Shown piece after piece: positions 17,391 through 25,905 of a DNA stretch of 64,000 nt; position 1 is the first letter of the stretch; each line of letters opens with the position of its first letter. The notes under the pieces are model-generated. The model was not told the origin of the DNA, did not search any database, and was given only the letters and a program-made list of their open reading frames with translations. The position numbers and the translations under genes were made by a program. The stretch is from Chryseobacterium sp. Marseille-Q5410 (GTDB taxonomy: Bacteria; Bacteroidota; Bacteroidia; Flavobacteriales; Weeksellaceae): NCBI GenBank assembly GCA_946892665.1, contig CAMPOT010000001.1:558001-622000 (forward strand). The letters are read 5' to 3'.

Positions 17391-18086
17391 ATGAAAATTC
17401 AGCACATTTTTTTTGATCTCGATAACACCCTTTGGGATCACCGACGAAACGCTTATCTTACTCTGCAAGATATTTTCAATAGACAAAAAGTAAGCGAAAA
17501 ATACAACCTAAATTTTGAAGATTTCCACCGAGAATATTTCACCATTAATGAAAGACTGTGGGAGCAAATTCGAGATGGTGAAATTGATAAAGATTACCTC
17601 AGAAAACATCGATTTTATGATTCATTCCTGTTTTTTGGAATTGATGATGTCGAGCTCGCTCAGCTTTTTGAAGACAATTTTCTTGATGAAATTCTAAATT
17701 ATAACGATCTGGTGGAAGGTGCATTCGATTTGTTGGAATACCTTTCCGGTAAAAATTACCAACTCCACATTCTTTCCAACGGTTTCAAAGAAGTTACTTC
17801 CCGAAAATGCGAACTTTCCGGAATTAAGAATTATTTTAAAACCATTACCAGCGCTGATGAAATTAATGTTCGCAAGCCACACCCGGAAGTTTACGAATAT
17901 GCATTGCACAAAGCCGGTGCGAAAAAAGAAGAAAGCATGATGGTCGGCGACGATTGGATCGCAGATGTGGAAGGCGGAAAATCTTTCGGATTGCAAGTGG
18001 TTTTCTTCGATGTTTTTAATGACAATTACCAAGCAGAAGGTGTAGAAGTCATTAAGAAATTAGCAGAACTGAAAAACCTTCTTTAA
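17391..18086 (+). CDS. YjjG-type HAD-superfamily nucleotidase
   Basis: The 231-residue product belongs to HAD subfamily IA. Motif I is FFDLDNTLWDH (nucleophile and acid Asp at about residues 8 and 10), motif II is ILSNG, motif III is the lysine in RKPHPEVY, and motif IV is GDDWIADVEG. Family members such as YjjG dephosphorylate pyrimidine nucleoside monophosphates, including damaged ones, in the cytoplasm. The ATG at 17391 is preferred: an in-frame TTG at 17382 lies inside the -7 element. The gene is followed by a strong terminator shared with trpS. Confidence 0.88.
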   Translation: MKIQHIFFDLDNTLWDHRRNAYLTLQDIFNRQKVSEKYNLNFEDFHREYFTINERLWEQIRDGEIDKDYLRKHRFYDSFLFFGIDDVELAQLFEDNFLDEILNYNDLVEGAFDLLEYLSGKNYQLHILSNGFKEVTSRKCELSGIKNYFKTITSADEINVRKPHPEVYEYALHKAGAKKEESMMVGDDWIADVEGGKSFGLQVVFFDVFNDNYQAEGVEVIKKLAELKNLL

Positions 18087-18092
18087 AAACAA

Positions 18093-18127
18093 AAACCCTT
18101 TCGCAATCAATGTTCGAAAGGGTTTAT
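18093..18127 (+). terminator. bidirectional terminator between yjjG-like gene and trpS
   Basis: AAACCCTTTCG and CGAAAGGGTTT form an 11-bp stem around an 11-base loop, with T-rich tracts on both strands. It serves the converging transcripts. Confidence 0.9.
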
Positions 18128-18159
18128 TATTCATCAAACTGGAGCAATCTGTATTTAAA

Positions 18160-19128
18160 TTACATTCCCAAATTTGTTCTTACTCTTTTCAAAGTTTCGG
18201 TGGCAATTTTCCTGGTTTTTTCGGCTCCTTCTTGTAATTTTTGTTCCAGCTCCGGAAGATTGTTCATGTAGTAACTGAAAAGTTCTCTTTCCTTGGCATA
18301 TTTGGTGAGAATTAAGCTCAAAAGTTCATTTTTAGCATGTCCGTACCCGAAATTTCCGGCGAGGTATTTTTGTCGTAAAACTTCGGTTTGTTCTGCAGTT
18401 GCAATCAGTTCATACAAAGCGAAAACTTTATCGGTTTCTGGGTCTTTGGGCTCTTCTAGAGATTTGGAGTCGGTTTCTATTCCCATTACCTGTTTTTTGA
18501 GTTCTTTTTCCGGAAGGAAAATATTGATGATATTTCCTCTGGATTTGCTCATTTTATTACCATCGGTCCCGGGAACGTATTTGGTGTCTTCCTGTAACTC
18601 CGCTTGCGGCAACACGAAAACATCTCCCATTTGATGGTTAAATCTTGCGCCCATATCACGTGCCATTTCCAGGTGTTGTAGCTGATCTTTCCCGACAGGA
18701 ACAACTTCCGCATCGTAAAGCAAAATATCTGCAGCCATCAAAACCGGATAAGTGAAAAGTCCGGCATTCACGTCATCTAAACGATCGGCTTTATCTTTAA
18801 AAGAGTGCGCCAAAGTAAGTCTCTGATAAGGGAAAAAGCACGAAAGATACCAAGAAAGTTCGCAAACTTCCGGGATGTCGCTTTGGCGGTAGAAATAGGT
18901 TTTTGTTGTATCTAAACCGCACGCCAGCCACGCAGCAGCAATTTCGTAAGTGTTTTTCTTCAGTTCTTCCGCATTTTTTATCTGGGTTAAAGAATGCATG
19001 TTGGCGATGAACAAAAACGATTCGTTTTCAGATTTTTTGGAGAGTTCGATTGCGGGAATAATTGCACCCAAAAGATTTCCCAAATGCGGCGTTCCTGTTG
19101 CTTGTATTCCGGTAAGTATTCTTGACAT
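18160..19128 (-). CDS. trpS: tryptophanyl-tRNA synthetase
   Basis: It charges tRNA-Trp. From the ATG at 19128 the product is 322 residues and starts MSRILTGIQATGTPHLGNLLGA, with the class I HIGH-like motif HLGN; KMSKS is present in DGNKMSKSRGN near residue 195. The upstream extension to 19188 is rejected because it begins inside the -7 element and does not resemble the family's N-terminus. It follows lspA on the same strand but is separated from it by a terminator and has its own promoter. Confidence 0.97.
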   Translation of the reverse strand: MSRILTGIQATGTPHLGNLLGAIIPAIELSKKSENESFLFIANMHSLTQIKNAEELKKNTYEIAAAWLACGLDTTKTYFYRQSDIPEVCELSWYLSCFFPYQRLTLAHSFKDKADRLDDVNAGLFTYPVLMAADILLYDAEVVPVGKDQLQHLEMARDMGARFNHQMGDVFVLPQAELQEDTKYVPGTDGNKMSKSRGNIINIFLPEKELKKQVMGIETDSKSLEEPKDPETDKVFALYELIATAEQTEVLRQKYLAGNFGYGHAKNELLSLILTKYAKERELFSYYMNNLPELEQKLQEGAEKTRKIATETLKRVRTNLGM

Positions 19129-19185
19129 ATTGTGTATTTCTATCGTGAAATTTCTGTTGTAATGCTCTTGATTAAAAAAACTCAA

Positions 19186-19193
19186 CAAAAATA
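19186..19193 (-). promoter_or_regulatory. -7 promoter element of trpS
   Basis: The minus strand reads TATTTTTG, an exact match to TAnnTTTG, leaving a leader of about 50 bases before the ATG at 19128. No tryptophan-rich leader peptide or T-box is visible in that leader. Confidence 0.6.
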
Positions 19194-19195
19194 GG

Positions 19196-19229
19196 GAATT
19201 AAAAAACTCCAGACAATTGGCTGAAGTTT
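19196..19229 (-). terminator. terminator of lspA
   Basis: On the minus strand AAACTTCAG and CTGGAGTTT pair through a longer imperfect stem centred on CCAATTG, followed by a T-rich run. It lies 22 bases after the lspA stop. Confidence 0.7.
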
Positions 19230-19250
19230 CAAATATGATTAAATGATTTC

Positions 19251-19889
19251 TTAAAGTTCAAATCCGTCCGGAAATGCTTTTTTTCTGAAAATCAGCAGTA
19301 AAATTCCGCCGACAGTAATTGCAGAATCTGCAATATTAAAGATATATTTGAAAAACTCAATATGCTTTCCGCCAATTACGGGCCAGCTTTCCGGTACCCA
19401 CCAATTTACCAGAGGAAAATGCAGCATATCGACCACGCAACCTTTCATGAAAGTTGAATATCCATTTCCGAATTCTACTACTTTCGAAACTCCACCGTAA
19501 TCAATCCAGCGGTTTACGCTTTCGTCGAAAACTGTTCCGCTGTCGAAAATCATTCCGTAAAACATTCCGTCGATCAGGTTTCCGATAGCGCCGGCAAAAA
19601 TCATCGCCATTGGGATGATGAGGTAGTTGGAAGCTCCTTCTTTCAACCATTTCCTGAAAAGATAAACCATTCCGCCGATTAAGAATATTCTTACAATAAC
19701 CAGGAAATATTTACCGATTAATCCACCGAAATGAAAACCGTAAGCCATACCCGGATTTTCTACAAATGTGAGTTTGAAACCAGGTATAATATCGACACTC
19801 TCGCCGAGCTGGAAAGTCGTTTTAATGTAGAATTTTGAGATCTGATCGATTAAAAGGATGATGAAGGTAATTAAGGCTATTTTCTTCAT
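19251..19889 (-). CDS. lspA: lipoprotein signal peptidase (signal peptidase II)
   Basis: It cleaves the signal peptide of prolipoproteins after lipid attachment, in the inner membrane. The 212-residue product is longer than proteobacterial LspA because of an insertion of about 40 residues (about 115-155), usual in Bacteroidota. Four hydrophobic helices are visible. The catalytic aspartates lie in GNLIDGMFYG (D107) and FNIADSAITVGG (D188). Its start overlaps the stop of the upstream small gene by one base, so the two are co-transcribed. Confidence 0.96.
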   Translation of the reverse strand: MKKIALITFIILLIDQISKFYIKTTFQLGESVDIIPGFKLTFVENPGMAYGFHFGGLIGKYFLVIVRIFLIGGMVYLFRKWLKEGASNYLIIPMAMIFAGAIGNLIDGMFYGMIFDSGTVFDESVNRWIDYGGVSKVVEFGNGYSTFMKGCVVDMLHFPLVNWWVPESWPVIGGKHIEFFKYIFNIADSAITVGGILLLIFRKKAFPDGFEL

Positions 19890-20089
19890 TACAGATCTTT
19901 CTTTGGTTTCTCTTTAAAATTTCTCGCAGGTTTCGACTCTTTTCTCGAGGCAACTTTTACGTCTTGACCAGGAGAAGTTTTTGTGTTTCTGGTGTGAAAT
20001 TTTTCGAAACGGATTCCCATTTCCTTAAGTGTGCTTTTTAGGGCATTGAGCTCCATTTGGTTTTTTGGATGAACGACTAATGATTCCAT
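19889..20089 (-). CDS. small DUF2683-like protein
   Basis: The 66-residue product begins MESLVVHPKNQMELNALKS, the pattern of short Bacteroidota proteins annotated DUF2683 (a VVHPKN segment, then a helix ending in FEK). Those are often described as antitoxin-like, but no toxin gene lies beside it here. The C-terminal half is basic and probably disordered (ASRKESKPARNFKEKPKKDL). Its stop overlaps the lspA start, so its expression is tied to lipoprotein processing. The function is unknown. Confidence 0.65.
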   Translation of the reverse strand: MESLVVHPKNQMELNALKSTLKEMGIRFEKFHTRNTKTSPGQDVKVASRKESKPARNFKEKPKKDL

Positions 20090-20115
20090 TTTTCAGTTTT
20101 TATAACATAGAAAAT

Positions 20116-20156
20116 GTACAAGGTACCATGTTCTTTGAAAACAGGGTTCCTTGCAC
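20116..20156. repeat. imperfect 41-base palindrome in an intergenic gap
   Basis: Bases 20116-20132 pair with 20140-20156 with three mismatches. The arms read GTACAAGGTACCATGTT and its near complement, and the loop is short. No T-run follows on either strand, so it does not look like an ordinary terminator. A related GTACAATGTAC lies just after it at about 20167. It may be one copy of a short interspersed palindromic repeat. Confidence 0.5.
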
Positions 20157-20181
20157 AATTTAGGGGGTACAATGTACGATA

Positions 20182-20562
20182 TTATCTTTGCAGATTCTTT
20201 GCTTCGATGCTTAAGGTCGCATGTGGAACCGCTCTCAATCGTTCTTTTCCAATGAGTTTTCCGGTTACTCTGCAGATTCCGTAAGTTTTGTTTTCAATAC
20301 GGATGAGTGCATTTTTCAAATCACGCACAAATTTCTCCTGTCTTCCGGCCAAAATCGCATTTTGCTCTTTACTCAGGGTTTCTGCACCTTCTTCGAAAGC
20401 TTTGAAAGTTGGGGAAGTATCATCAGTCCCATTATTTTGGTCATTGATAAAACTTTCTCTAATCAGCATTAAATCTTTTTCTGCTTTTTCTATTTTTTGC
20501 TGAATCAGTTCTTTAAACTCTTTCAGATCACTATCGCTGTAACGTTGTCTTTCTTCTGCCAT
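20182..20562 (-). CDS. TraR/DksA-family protein with a degenerate zinc finger
   Basis: DksA-family proteins bind in the RNA polymerase secondary channel. The 126-residue product has an N-terminal coiled coil (about 10-85) and the C-terminal signature YGICRVTGKLIGKERLRAVP followed by HATLSIEAK. Of the four zinc cysteines of the classical DksA finger only one remains (C in GICR). Relatives of this type are common in Bacteroidota, so the loss is probably a lineage trait and not recent decay. It lies next to ileS (77 bases downstream of ileS's stop). Confidence 0.85.
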   Translation of the reverse strand: MAEERQRYSDSDLKEFKELIQQKIEKAEKDLMLIRESFINDQNNGTDDTSPTFKAFEEGAETLSKEQNAILAGRQEKFVRDLKNALIRIENKTYGICRVTGKLIGKERLRAVPHATLSIEAKNLQR

Positions 20563-20639
20563 GTTTTTTTGTTTGAAATTGTTTGTGTTTTATTGGGAGG
20601 ATGAGGAATTTCGGATTCTTCATTAATTCTCTGTTAACA

Positions 20640-23600
20640 TCAAACTTTGTTTACTAATAATTTAAATTTCACGTCGTCAATTTCTATTTCATCAAAATTT
20701 GAAAGTGAATTTACAATTTCTATTTTATCTGACAATACTTCTTCTGAAATATATGTACGATTGTTAATAAGTTCTTTTTCGAAAGGCGAGTTGGCTTCTA
20801 ATTCAATTGAAATTCTGTCTGTTAGCTCAAAACCTTTATCTTTTCTGATGTTCTGAACTCTATTGATGAATTCTCTCGCGATTCCTTCCGCTTTTAAATC
20901 ATCGGTTATTGTCAAATCTAATGCCACAGTCATTTTTCCTTCGTTGGCAACGGTCCATCCCGGTATATCTTTGGTGAAGATTTCTACATCATCGATGGTA
21001 ATTTCATACCCTTGAATGGTAATTTTTCCGTCTTTTTCCAAATCAGCAATTTCTGCGGAGGTCAAATTAGAAATTTCCGCTCCCACGGTTTTCATATCTT
21101 TTCCGAGTCTTGAACCTAATGTTTTGAAATTCGGTTTGATCTGTTTTACAATCAGATGCGAAGCCTCGTCAGCATTGATGAGAACCAATTCTTTTACATT
21201 TACTTCTTGTTTGATGAGTTCCGAAACAGCTACAATCTGAGCTTCCGTTTTCGAATCCAAAACCGGGATCATTACTTTTTGCAAAGGTTGACGAACTTTG
21301 ATATTTTCTTTCTTTCTTAAAGAGAACACCATGGAAGTTATTTGTTGCGCCAGATGCGTTTTTTCTACCAAATCCTGATCAATCAAACTTTCATCAGCTA
21401 CCGGAAAATTGGTTAAGTGTACAGATTCCGCTTCATCCTTACCGGTAATGTTGTTCAAATCCTGGAAAAGTTGATCCATGAAAAACGGAGCAATCGGTGC
21501 TGAAATTTTAGCAATCGTTTCCAGACAAGTGTACAAGGTTTGGTATGCCGAAATTTTGTCTTCGGTATAATCTCCTTTCCAGAAGCGTCTTCTACAAAGT
21601 CTTACGTACCAGTTACTTAAGTTGTCATTCACGAAATTGTTGATCGCTCTTGCAACTTTCGTTGGTTCGTAATCATTGTAAAATTCGGTAACATCTTTTA
21701 CCAAAAGATTGAGTTCAGAAAGAATCCACCGGTCGATTTCCGGACGGTTTTCAATGTCTTTTTCGGAATAATTAAATCCGTCAACATTCGCATACAGCGC
21801 GAAAAACGAGTATGTATTATACAAGGTTCCGAAGAATTTTCTGCGCACTTCATCAATTCCTTCTACATCAAATTTCAGATTTTCCCAAGGATTTGCATTT
21901 GAAATCATATACCAACGCGTTGCATCGGGACCATATTTTTTTAGCGTTTCGAAAGGATCTACCGCGTTTCCAAGACGTTTAGACATTTTCTGTCCGTTTT
22001 TGTCCAAAACCAAACCATTCGACATCACATTTTTATAAGCAACTGAATCGAAAACAGAAGTTGCAATCGCGTGAAGTGTATAGAACCAACCTCTTGTTTG
22101 GTCAACTCCTTCCGCAATAAAATCGGCAGGAAATGCTTTTTTGTTGTCGATAAGTTCTTTATTTTCAAATGGATAATGCAATTGTGCGTAAGGCATCGAG
22201 CCGGAGTCGAACCAAACATCGATCAAGTCGGATTCCCGTTTCATTGGTTTTCCGGAATCTGAAACCAAGATAATTTCATCTACAATGTTTTTATGCAAAT
22301 CGATCTTCGCATAGTTTTCCTCCGACATGTTATCGGTTTCAAAACCTTCGAATGGATTCTTTTCCATAAAACCTGCCGCGATTGATTTTTGGATTTCGTT
22401 CATCAGTTCTTCCACCGAACCGATCATGATTTCTTCTTTCAAATCTTCGCTACGCCAAATTGGCAGTGGGATTCCCCAATATCTGGATCGCGAAAGATTC
22501 CAATCATTTACATTTTCAAGCCAGTTAGCAAATCTTCCTTCACCTGTTGATTTAGGTTTCCAGTTGATGGTTTCGTTGAGTTCTACCAAACGGTTCTTTA
22601 CCGCGGTCATTTTCACAAACCAGGAATCCAAAGGATAATACAAAACAGGTTTATCGGTTCTCCAGCAATGCGGGTAGCTGTGAACATATTTTTCAACCTT
22701 AAAGGCCTTGTTCTCCGTTTTTAAAAGGATCGCAAGTTCCACATCCCAAGATTTTTCTGGAGCGGTTCCTGCGTCGTAATATTCGTTTTTAATATATTTC
22801 CCGGCAAATAATTCCGGTGTGTTTCCACCTTTAATAAATTTTCCTTGCAAATCCACCAAAGGAACGAGATTATCGTTTTCGTCTTTGGTAAGCATTGGTG
22901 AAATTCCGTTTTCTTTTGCAACACGGGCATCGTCTGCACCAAAAGTTGGCGCAATATGTACAATTCCGGTTCCATCTTCGGTGGTTACGAAATCTCCAAT
23001 AATTACTCTGAAAGCATTTTTTTCCCTTCGGTCAAGATACGCTTCGCTTGATTCAGGGTTTTCTGCAGGCAAAAACCATGGAATCAATTGCTCATATTCG
23101 GTTCCGGCAAGATCTTCTCCTGTGAATTCGGCTAAGATTTGATAAGGAATAACTTTGGATTCTGCGGTGTAATTTTGGAAATCTTCATCGGTTCCCACTG
23201 TGTATTTTTTCCCAAAATTCTTCTCCAAAAGAACTTTCGCAAGAATGATGTTAATGGGCTCGAAAGTATATTGATTAAAGGTTTTCACCAAAACATATTC
23301 AATATCCCGTCCAACTGCTAAAGCGGTGTTGGAAGGTAGAGTCCAAGGGGTTGTCGTCCATGCTAAAATATGGATTGGCAGTTGATTTTCCTGATCAAAT
23401 TCCGCCCAGTGAAGCGCACCACCACAAGTAGCACCTGCAATTTCATCCGTGTTTATCTTAGATTCAAGATTCGAGATTTTAGATTGTAGCGTATCACTCA
23501 ATTTTTTTACTTTAAACTGAGCAACAACAGTGGTGTCGGAAACATCACGATAGGTTCCTGGTTGGTTGAGTTCATGGGAGCTCAAACCTGTTCCTGCAGC

Positions 23601-24152
23601 AGGAGAGTACGGCTGTATGGTGTAACCTTTGTACAGTAATTTTTTGTCGTAAAGTTGCTTCAGAAGCCACCAAACGGTTTCCATATATTTAGGTTCGTAG
23701 GTAATATATGGATCTTCGAGATCTACCCAATAACCGATTTTTTCAGTCAAATCGTTCCAAACATCGGTGTAGCGCATCACCGCGTTTCTACAAGCCTGGT
23801 TATAATCTTCCACCGAAATTTTTTTTCCGATGTCTTCTTTGGTGATGCCCAATTCTTTCTCAACGCCCAATTCTATTGGCAAACCGTGAGTATCCCAACC
23901 AGCTTTTCGAAAAACTTGTTTTCCGTTTTGGGTTTGGTATCGGCAGAAAATATCTTTCAGCGCTCTTGCCATCACGTGGTGAATTCCCGGCATTCCGTTT
24001 GCGGAAGGCGGACCTTCGTAGAACACATATTCCGGTTTTCCGGCGCGGGTTTCTACTGATTTCTTAAAGGTTTCGTGAGTATTCCAAAATTTTGAAACTT
24101 CATCAGCAATCGCCGTGAGGTCTAGATTTTTATATTCTGTAAACTTATTCAT
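20640..24152 (-). CDS. ileS: isoleucyl-tRNA synthetase, long (IleS2-like) type
   Basis: It charges tRNA-Ile and edits mischarged valine. The product is 1170 residues, longer than the roughly 940 residues of the E. coli enzyme. The HIGH-like motif is GIHHVMARAL near residue 58 and the KMSKS-like motif is GQKMSKRLGN near 722. The length and the FRKAGWDTHGLPIEL segment resemble the eukaryote-like IleS2 group, which is known for low mupirocin sensitivity. An in-frame stretch with the reading DTLQSKISNLESKIN (about residues 217-232) coincides with a repetitive DNA tract and looks inserted. It is transcribed alone or together with the DksA-like gene. Confidence 0.97.
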   Translation of the reverse strand: MNKFTEYKNLDLTAIADEVSKFWNTHETFKKSVETRAGKPEYVFYEGPPSANGMPGIHHVMARALKDIFCRYQTQNGKQVFRKAGWDTHGLPIELGVEKELGITKEDIGKKISVEDYNQACRNAVMRYTDVWNDLTEKIGYWVDLEDPYITYEPKYMETVWWLLKQLYDKKLLYKGYTIQPYSPAAGTGLSSHELNQPGTYRDVSDTTVVAQFKVKKLSDTLQSKISNLESKINTDEIAGATCGGALHWAEFDQENQLPIHILAWTTTPWTLPSNTALAVGRDIEYVLVKTFNQYTFEPINIILAKVLLEKNFGKKYTVGTDEDFQNYTAESKVIPYQILAEFTGEDLAGTEYEQLIPWFLPAENPESSEAYLDRREKNAFRVIIGDFVTTEDGTGIVHIAPTFGADDARVAKENGISPMLTKDENDNLVPLVDLQGKFIKGGNTPELFAGKYIKNEYYDAGTAPEKSWDVELAILLKTENKAFKVEKYVHSYPHCWRTDKPVLYYPLDSWFVKMTAVKNRLVELNETINWKPKSTGEGRFANWLENVNDWNLSRSRYWGIPLPIWRSEDLKEEIMIGSVEELMNEIQKSIAAGFMEKNPFEGFETDNMSEENYAKIDLHKNIVDEIILVSDSGKPMKRESDLIDVWFDSGSMPYAQLHYPFENKELIDNKKAFPADFIAEGVDQTRGWFYTLHAIATSVFDSVAYKNVMSNGLVLDKNGQKMSKRLGNAVDPFETLKKYGPDATRWYMISNANPWENLKFDVEGIDEVRRKFFGTLYNTYSFFALYANVDGFNYSEKDIENRPEIDRWILSELNLLVKDVTEFYNDYEPTKVARAINNFVNDNLSNWYVRLCRRRFWKGDYTEDKISAYQTLYTCLETIAKISAPIAPFFMDQLFQDLNNITGKDEAESVHLTNFPVADESLIDQDLVEKTHLAQQITSMVFSLRKKENIKVRQPLQKVMIPVLDSKTEAQIVAVSELIKQEVNVKELVLINADEASHLIVKQIKPNFKTLGSRLGKDMKTVGAEISNLTSAEIADLEKDGKITIQGYEITIDDVEIFTKDIPGWTVANEGKMTVALDLTITDDLKAEGIAREFINRVQNIRKDKGFELTDRISIELEANSPFEKELINNRTYISEEVLSDKIEIVNSLSNFDEIEIDDVKFKLLVNKV
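23450..23492. repeat. AGATT-rich repeat tract inside ileS
   Basis: The plus strand carries AGATTCAAGATTCGAGATTTTAGATT (positions 23459-23485, here given in two parts AGATTCAAGATTC and GAGATTTTAGATT). It is a run of near-repeated AGATT units. It is unlike ileS codon use nearby and resembles the AATCT/AGATT-type repeats that I recall from intergenic DNA of Flavobacteriia. It keeps the reading frame and adds about a dozen residues. Confidence 0.5.
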
Positions 24153-24221
24153 TTTCAGTCAGTTCTATAAGAATGATCTTGGTTTTATTAAGTTTGCGAA
24201 TATAGCGAATTTTACTTAATT

Positions 24222-25718
24222 TTAAGCGTATTTATTTCGTAAATATCGGGGCTTGGGTATGGAAATTAGTATTTTGGTTCCAGTTGGGATACCGTTTTCG
24301 TTTAAATCAATATATTGAAGCTTATATCCTTCGTTGTTAAAATAATTTTTAAGCATTTCTGCTGCTATTTCTGTGCCTAGCGATTTGGTTTTGTTTTTAG
24401 TGACCGATTTTCTTTTTCCGGCCTCCTTTCTTCCAATGCCGTTATCGGAAATAGAGATTTCAACAGCTTGATCTTTTCCCGACACCTCGATCGTAATTTT
24501 TTTGTCATCCACGGTCGCCACGCCGTGTATAATAGCATTTTCGATGAAAGGCTGCAGAACCATTGGTGGCAATTTTACAATGTCCACATCGATTTCCGGT
24601 GCGATGTAGATGGAAAACTGAATGTGATTGTGAAATCGCAAGTTTTCGATATCCACATAGAGCTGCAATGTTTGAAGTTCCTGGGAAAGTGTAAACTCCT
24701 TTTCTTTAGATGCTAAAAGAATGGTTCTGATGATTTTTGAAAATTTGGTGAGGTAATCCACCGCGTTTTGCGTGTCGTTTTCCAGGATATAGTATTTTAT
24801 TGAATTTAAAGCATTGAAAATAAAATGAGGATTCATCTGGCTTTGCAGTACAGAGAGCTTCAAGTCTGAAATTTCCTGCAGATACTTTATTTTCTCATTT
24901 TCGATGATGAGTCTTTTTTCGTTATCTCGGTTTATTTCATCTTTTAGCATTTCATTTTTTTGTAATTGTGCAATGAAATTCTGCTGAAAAGCTACTTTGT
25001 CCTGGTAATTTATTCTTTGTTTGTGTCCCAATGCAAAAGAGAAAGCGATATTTTCGATTAAAAGTCCAAGGAAAAATATAAAATCGCCCATTTTTCTGCT
25101 TATGTCAATCCCCGGAATCTGTCTCACCGCTTTGTCCCCTATTACGGAACAAGCAAATAAAATGAGACCGCCAAAAATGATATAATATTTCAAATCGTTA
25201 TCTACCTTCGAAAGAATGTAAAAAGAAATCACCGTTTGGATGGTCACTAAATAAATGAAAACCATTTTAAAGGAATTGAAAAACCAATCATTGCCAATGA
25301 AATAATAAAGGAAAAAACTAACAAGCGCAGTGCACATCATTGCAAAAACCGGCAGAACAATAATGCGGTACCATTTTACACTGATCTTCTTGATGTTAAG
25401 AAATTCGGTAAAAAAGAAAAAATAAAAACAGTTGAAAATAATGGTAAAGAAATCTTTAGTAAATTGGTCTAGGTTCAGTATTCCCGAAATCAACTTTGCG
25501 AAACCGCTTTCTGCCATAGGCAAATACGCAACAAAGGAAAAAAAAGTATAAGCGCTGTATAAAAGGTAGGCGCGATCCCTGTTCTGAAAAAACATGACAA
25601 GATGAAATACAGAAAGCAGCAATATCCCACCTAATACCACATACAATATACTGTTGTAAGCGTCGCGCTCTACAATGGAAGTTAGGGAATCATACATGGA
25701 GCGGATGATTTTTTTCAA
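24222..25718 (-). CDS. LytS-like sensor histidine kinase, orphan
   Basis: The 498-residue membrane kinase starts with seven or so hydrophobic helices (about 25-240, like 7TMR-DISM domains, without an extracellular ligand domain). A coiled coil follows (about 245-285), then the His_kinase domain with QMNPHFIFNALNSI (phospho-acceptor His near 297) and an HATPase domain with PPMVLQPFIENAIIHG and DNGIGR. Such kinases normally signal to a LytTR response regulator, but none is adjacent in this window. It is divergent from topA. Confidence 0.88.
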   Translation of the reverse strand: MKKIIRSMYDSLTSIVERDAYNSILYVVLGGILLLSVFHLVMFFQNRDRAYLLYSAYTFFSFVAYLPMAESGFAKLISGILNLDQFTKDFFTIIFNCFYFFFFTEFLNIKKISVKWYRIIVLPVFAMMCTALVSFFLYYFIGNDWFFNSFKMVFIYLVTIQTVISFYILSKVDNDLKYYIIFGGLILFACSVIGDKAVRQIPGIDISRKMGDFIFFLGLLIENIAFSFALGHKQRINYQDKVAFQQNFIAQLQKNEMLKDEINRDNEKRLIIENEKIKYLQEISDLKLSVLQSQMNPHFIFNALNSIKYYILENDTQNAVDYLTKFSKIIRTILLASKEKEFTLSQELQTLQLYVDIENLRFHNHIQFSIYIAPEIDVDIVKLPPMVLQPFIENAIIHGVATVDDKKITIEVSGKDQAVEISISDNGIGRKEAGKRKSVTKNKTKSLGTEIAAEMLKNYFNNEGYKLQYIDLNENGIPTGTKILISIPKPRYLRNKYA

Positions 25719-25883
25719 AAATAGGTATTTAAATCATAATGAGGACAATAAATACAGTTTTTTAGACATGAAAGTACTTATTTATCAGTGCAAATTATTA
25801 CAGAATGACTATTATTAAAGAAAAACATTTTGAATTTGCAGGCTAAAAAATGAGCTTTAAAATTTTCATTAAAAAAAAACTTC

Positions 25884-25891
25884 TACTTTTG
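25884..25891 (+). promoter_or_regulatory. -7 promoter element of topA
   Basis: TACTTTTG matches TAnnTTTG exactly and ends 14 bases before the ATG at 25906. The leader should be about ten bases or less. Confidence 0.6.
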
Positions 25892-25905
25892 CAAAAATTT
25901 TCTTG

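Noticed and set aside
19078..19185. T-box or tryptophan leader before trpS
   Set aside because: The leader is only about 50 bases, has no Trp-rich reading frame and no T-box motif.
19128..19188. Extended trpS start at 19188
   Set aside because: It begins within a TAnnTTTG promoter element and lacks similarity to TrpS N-termini.
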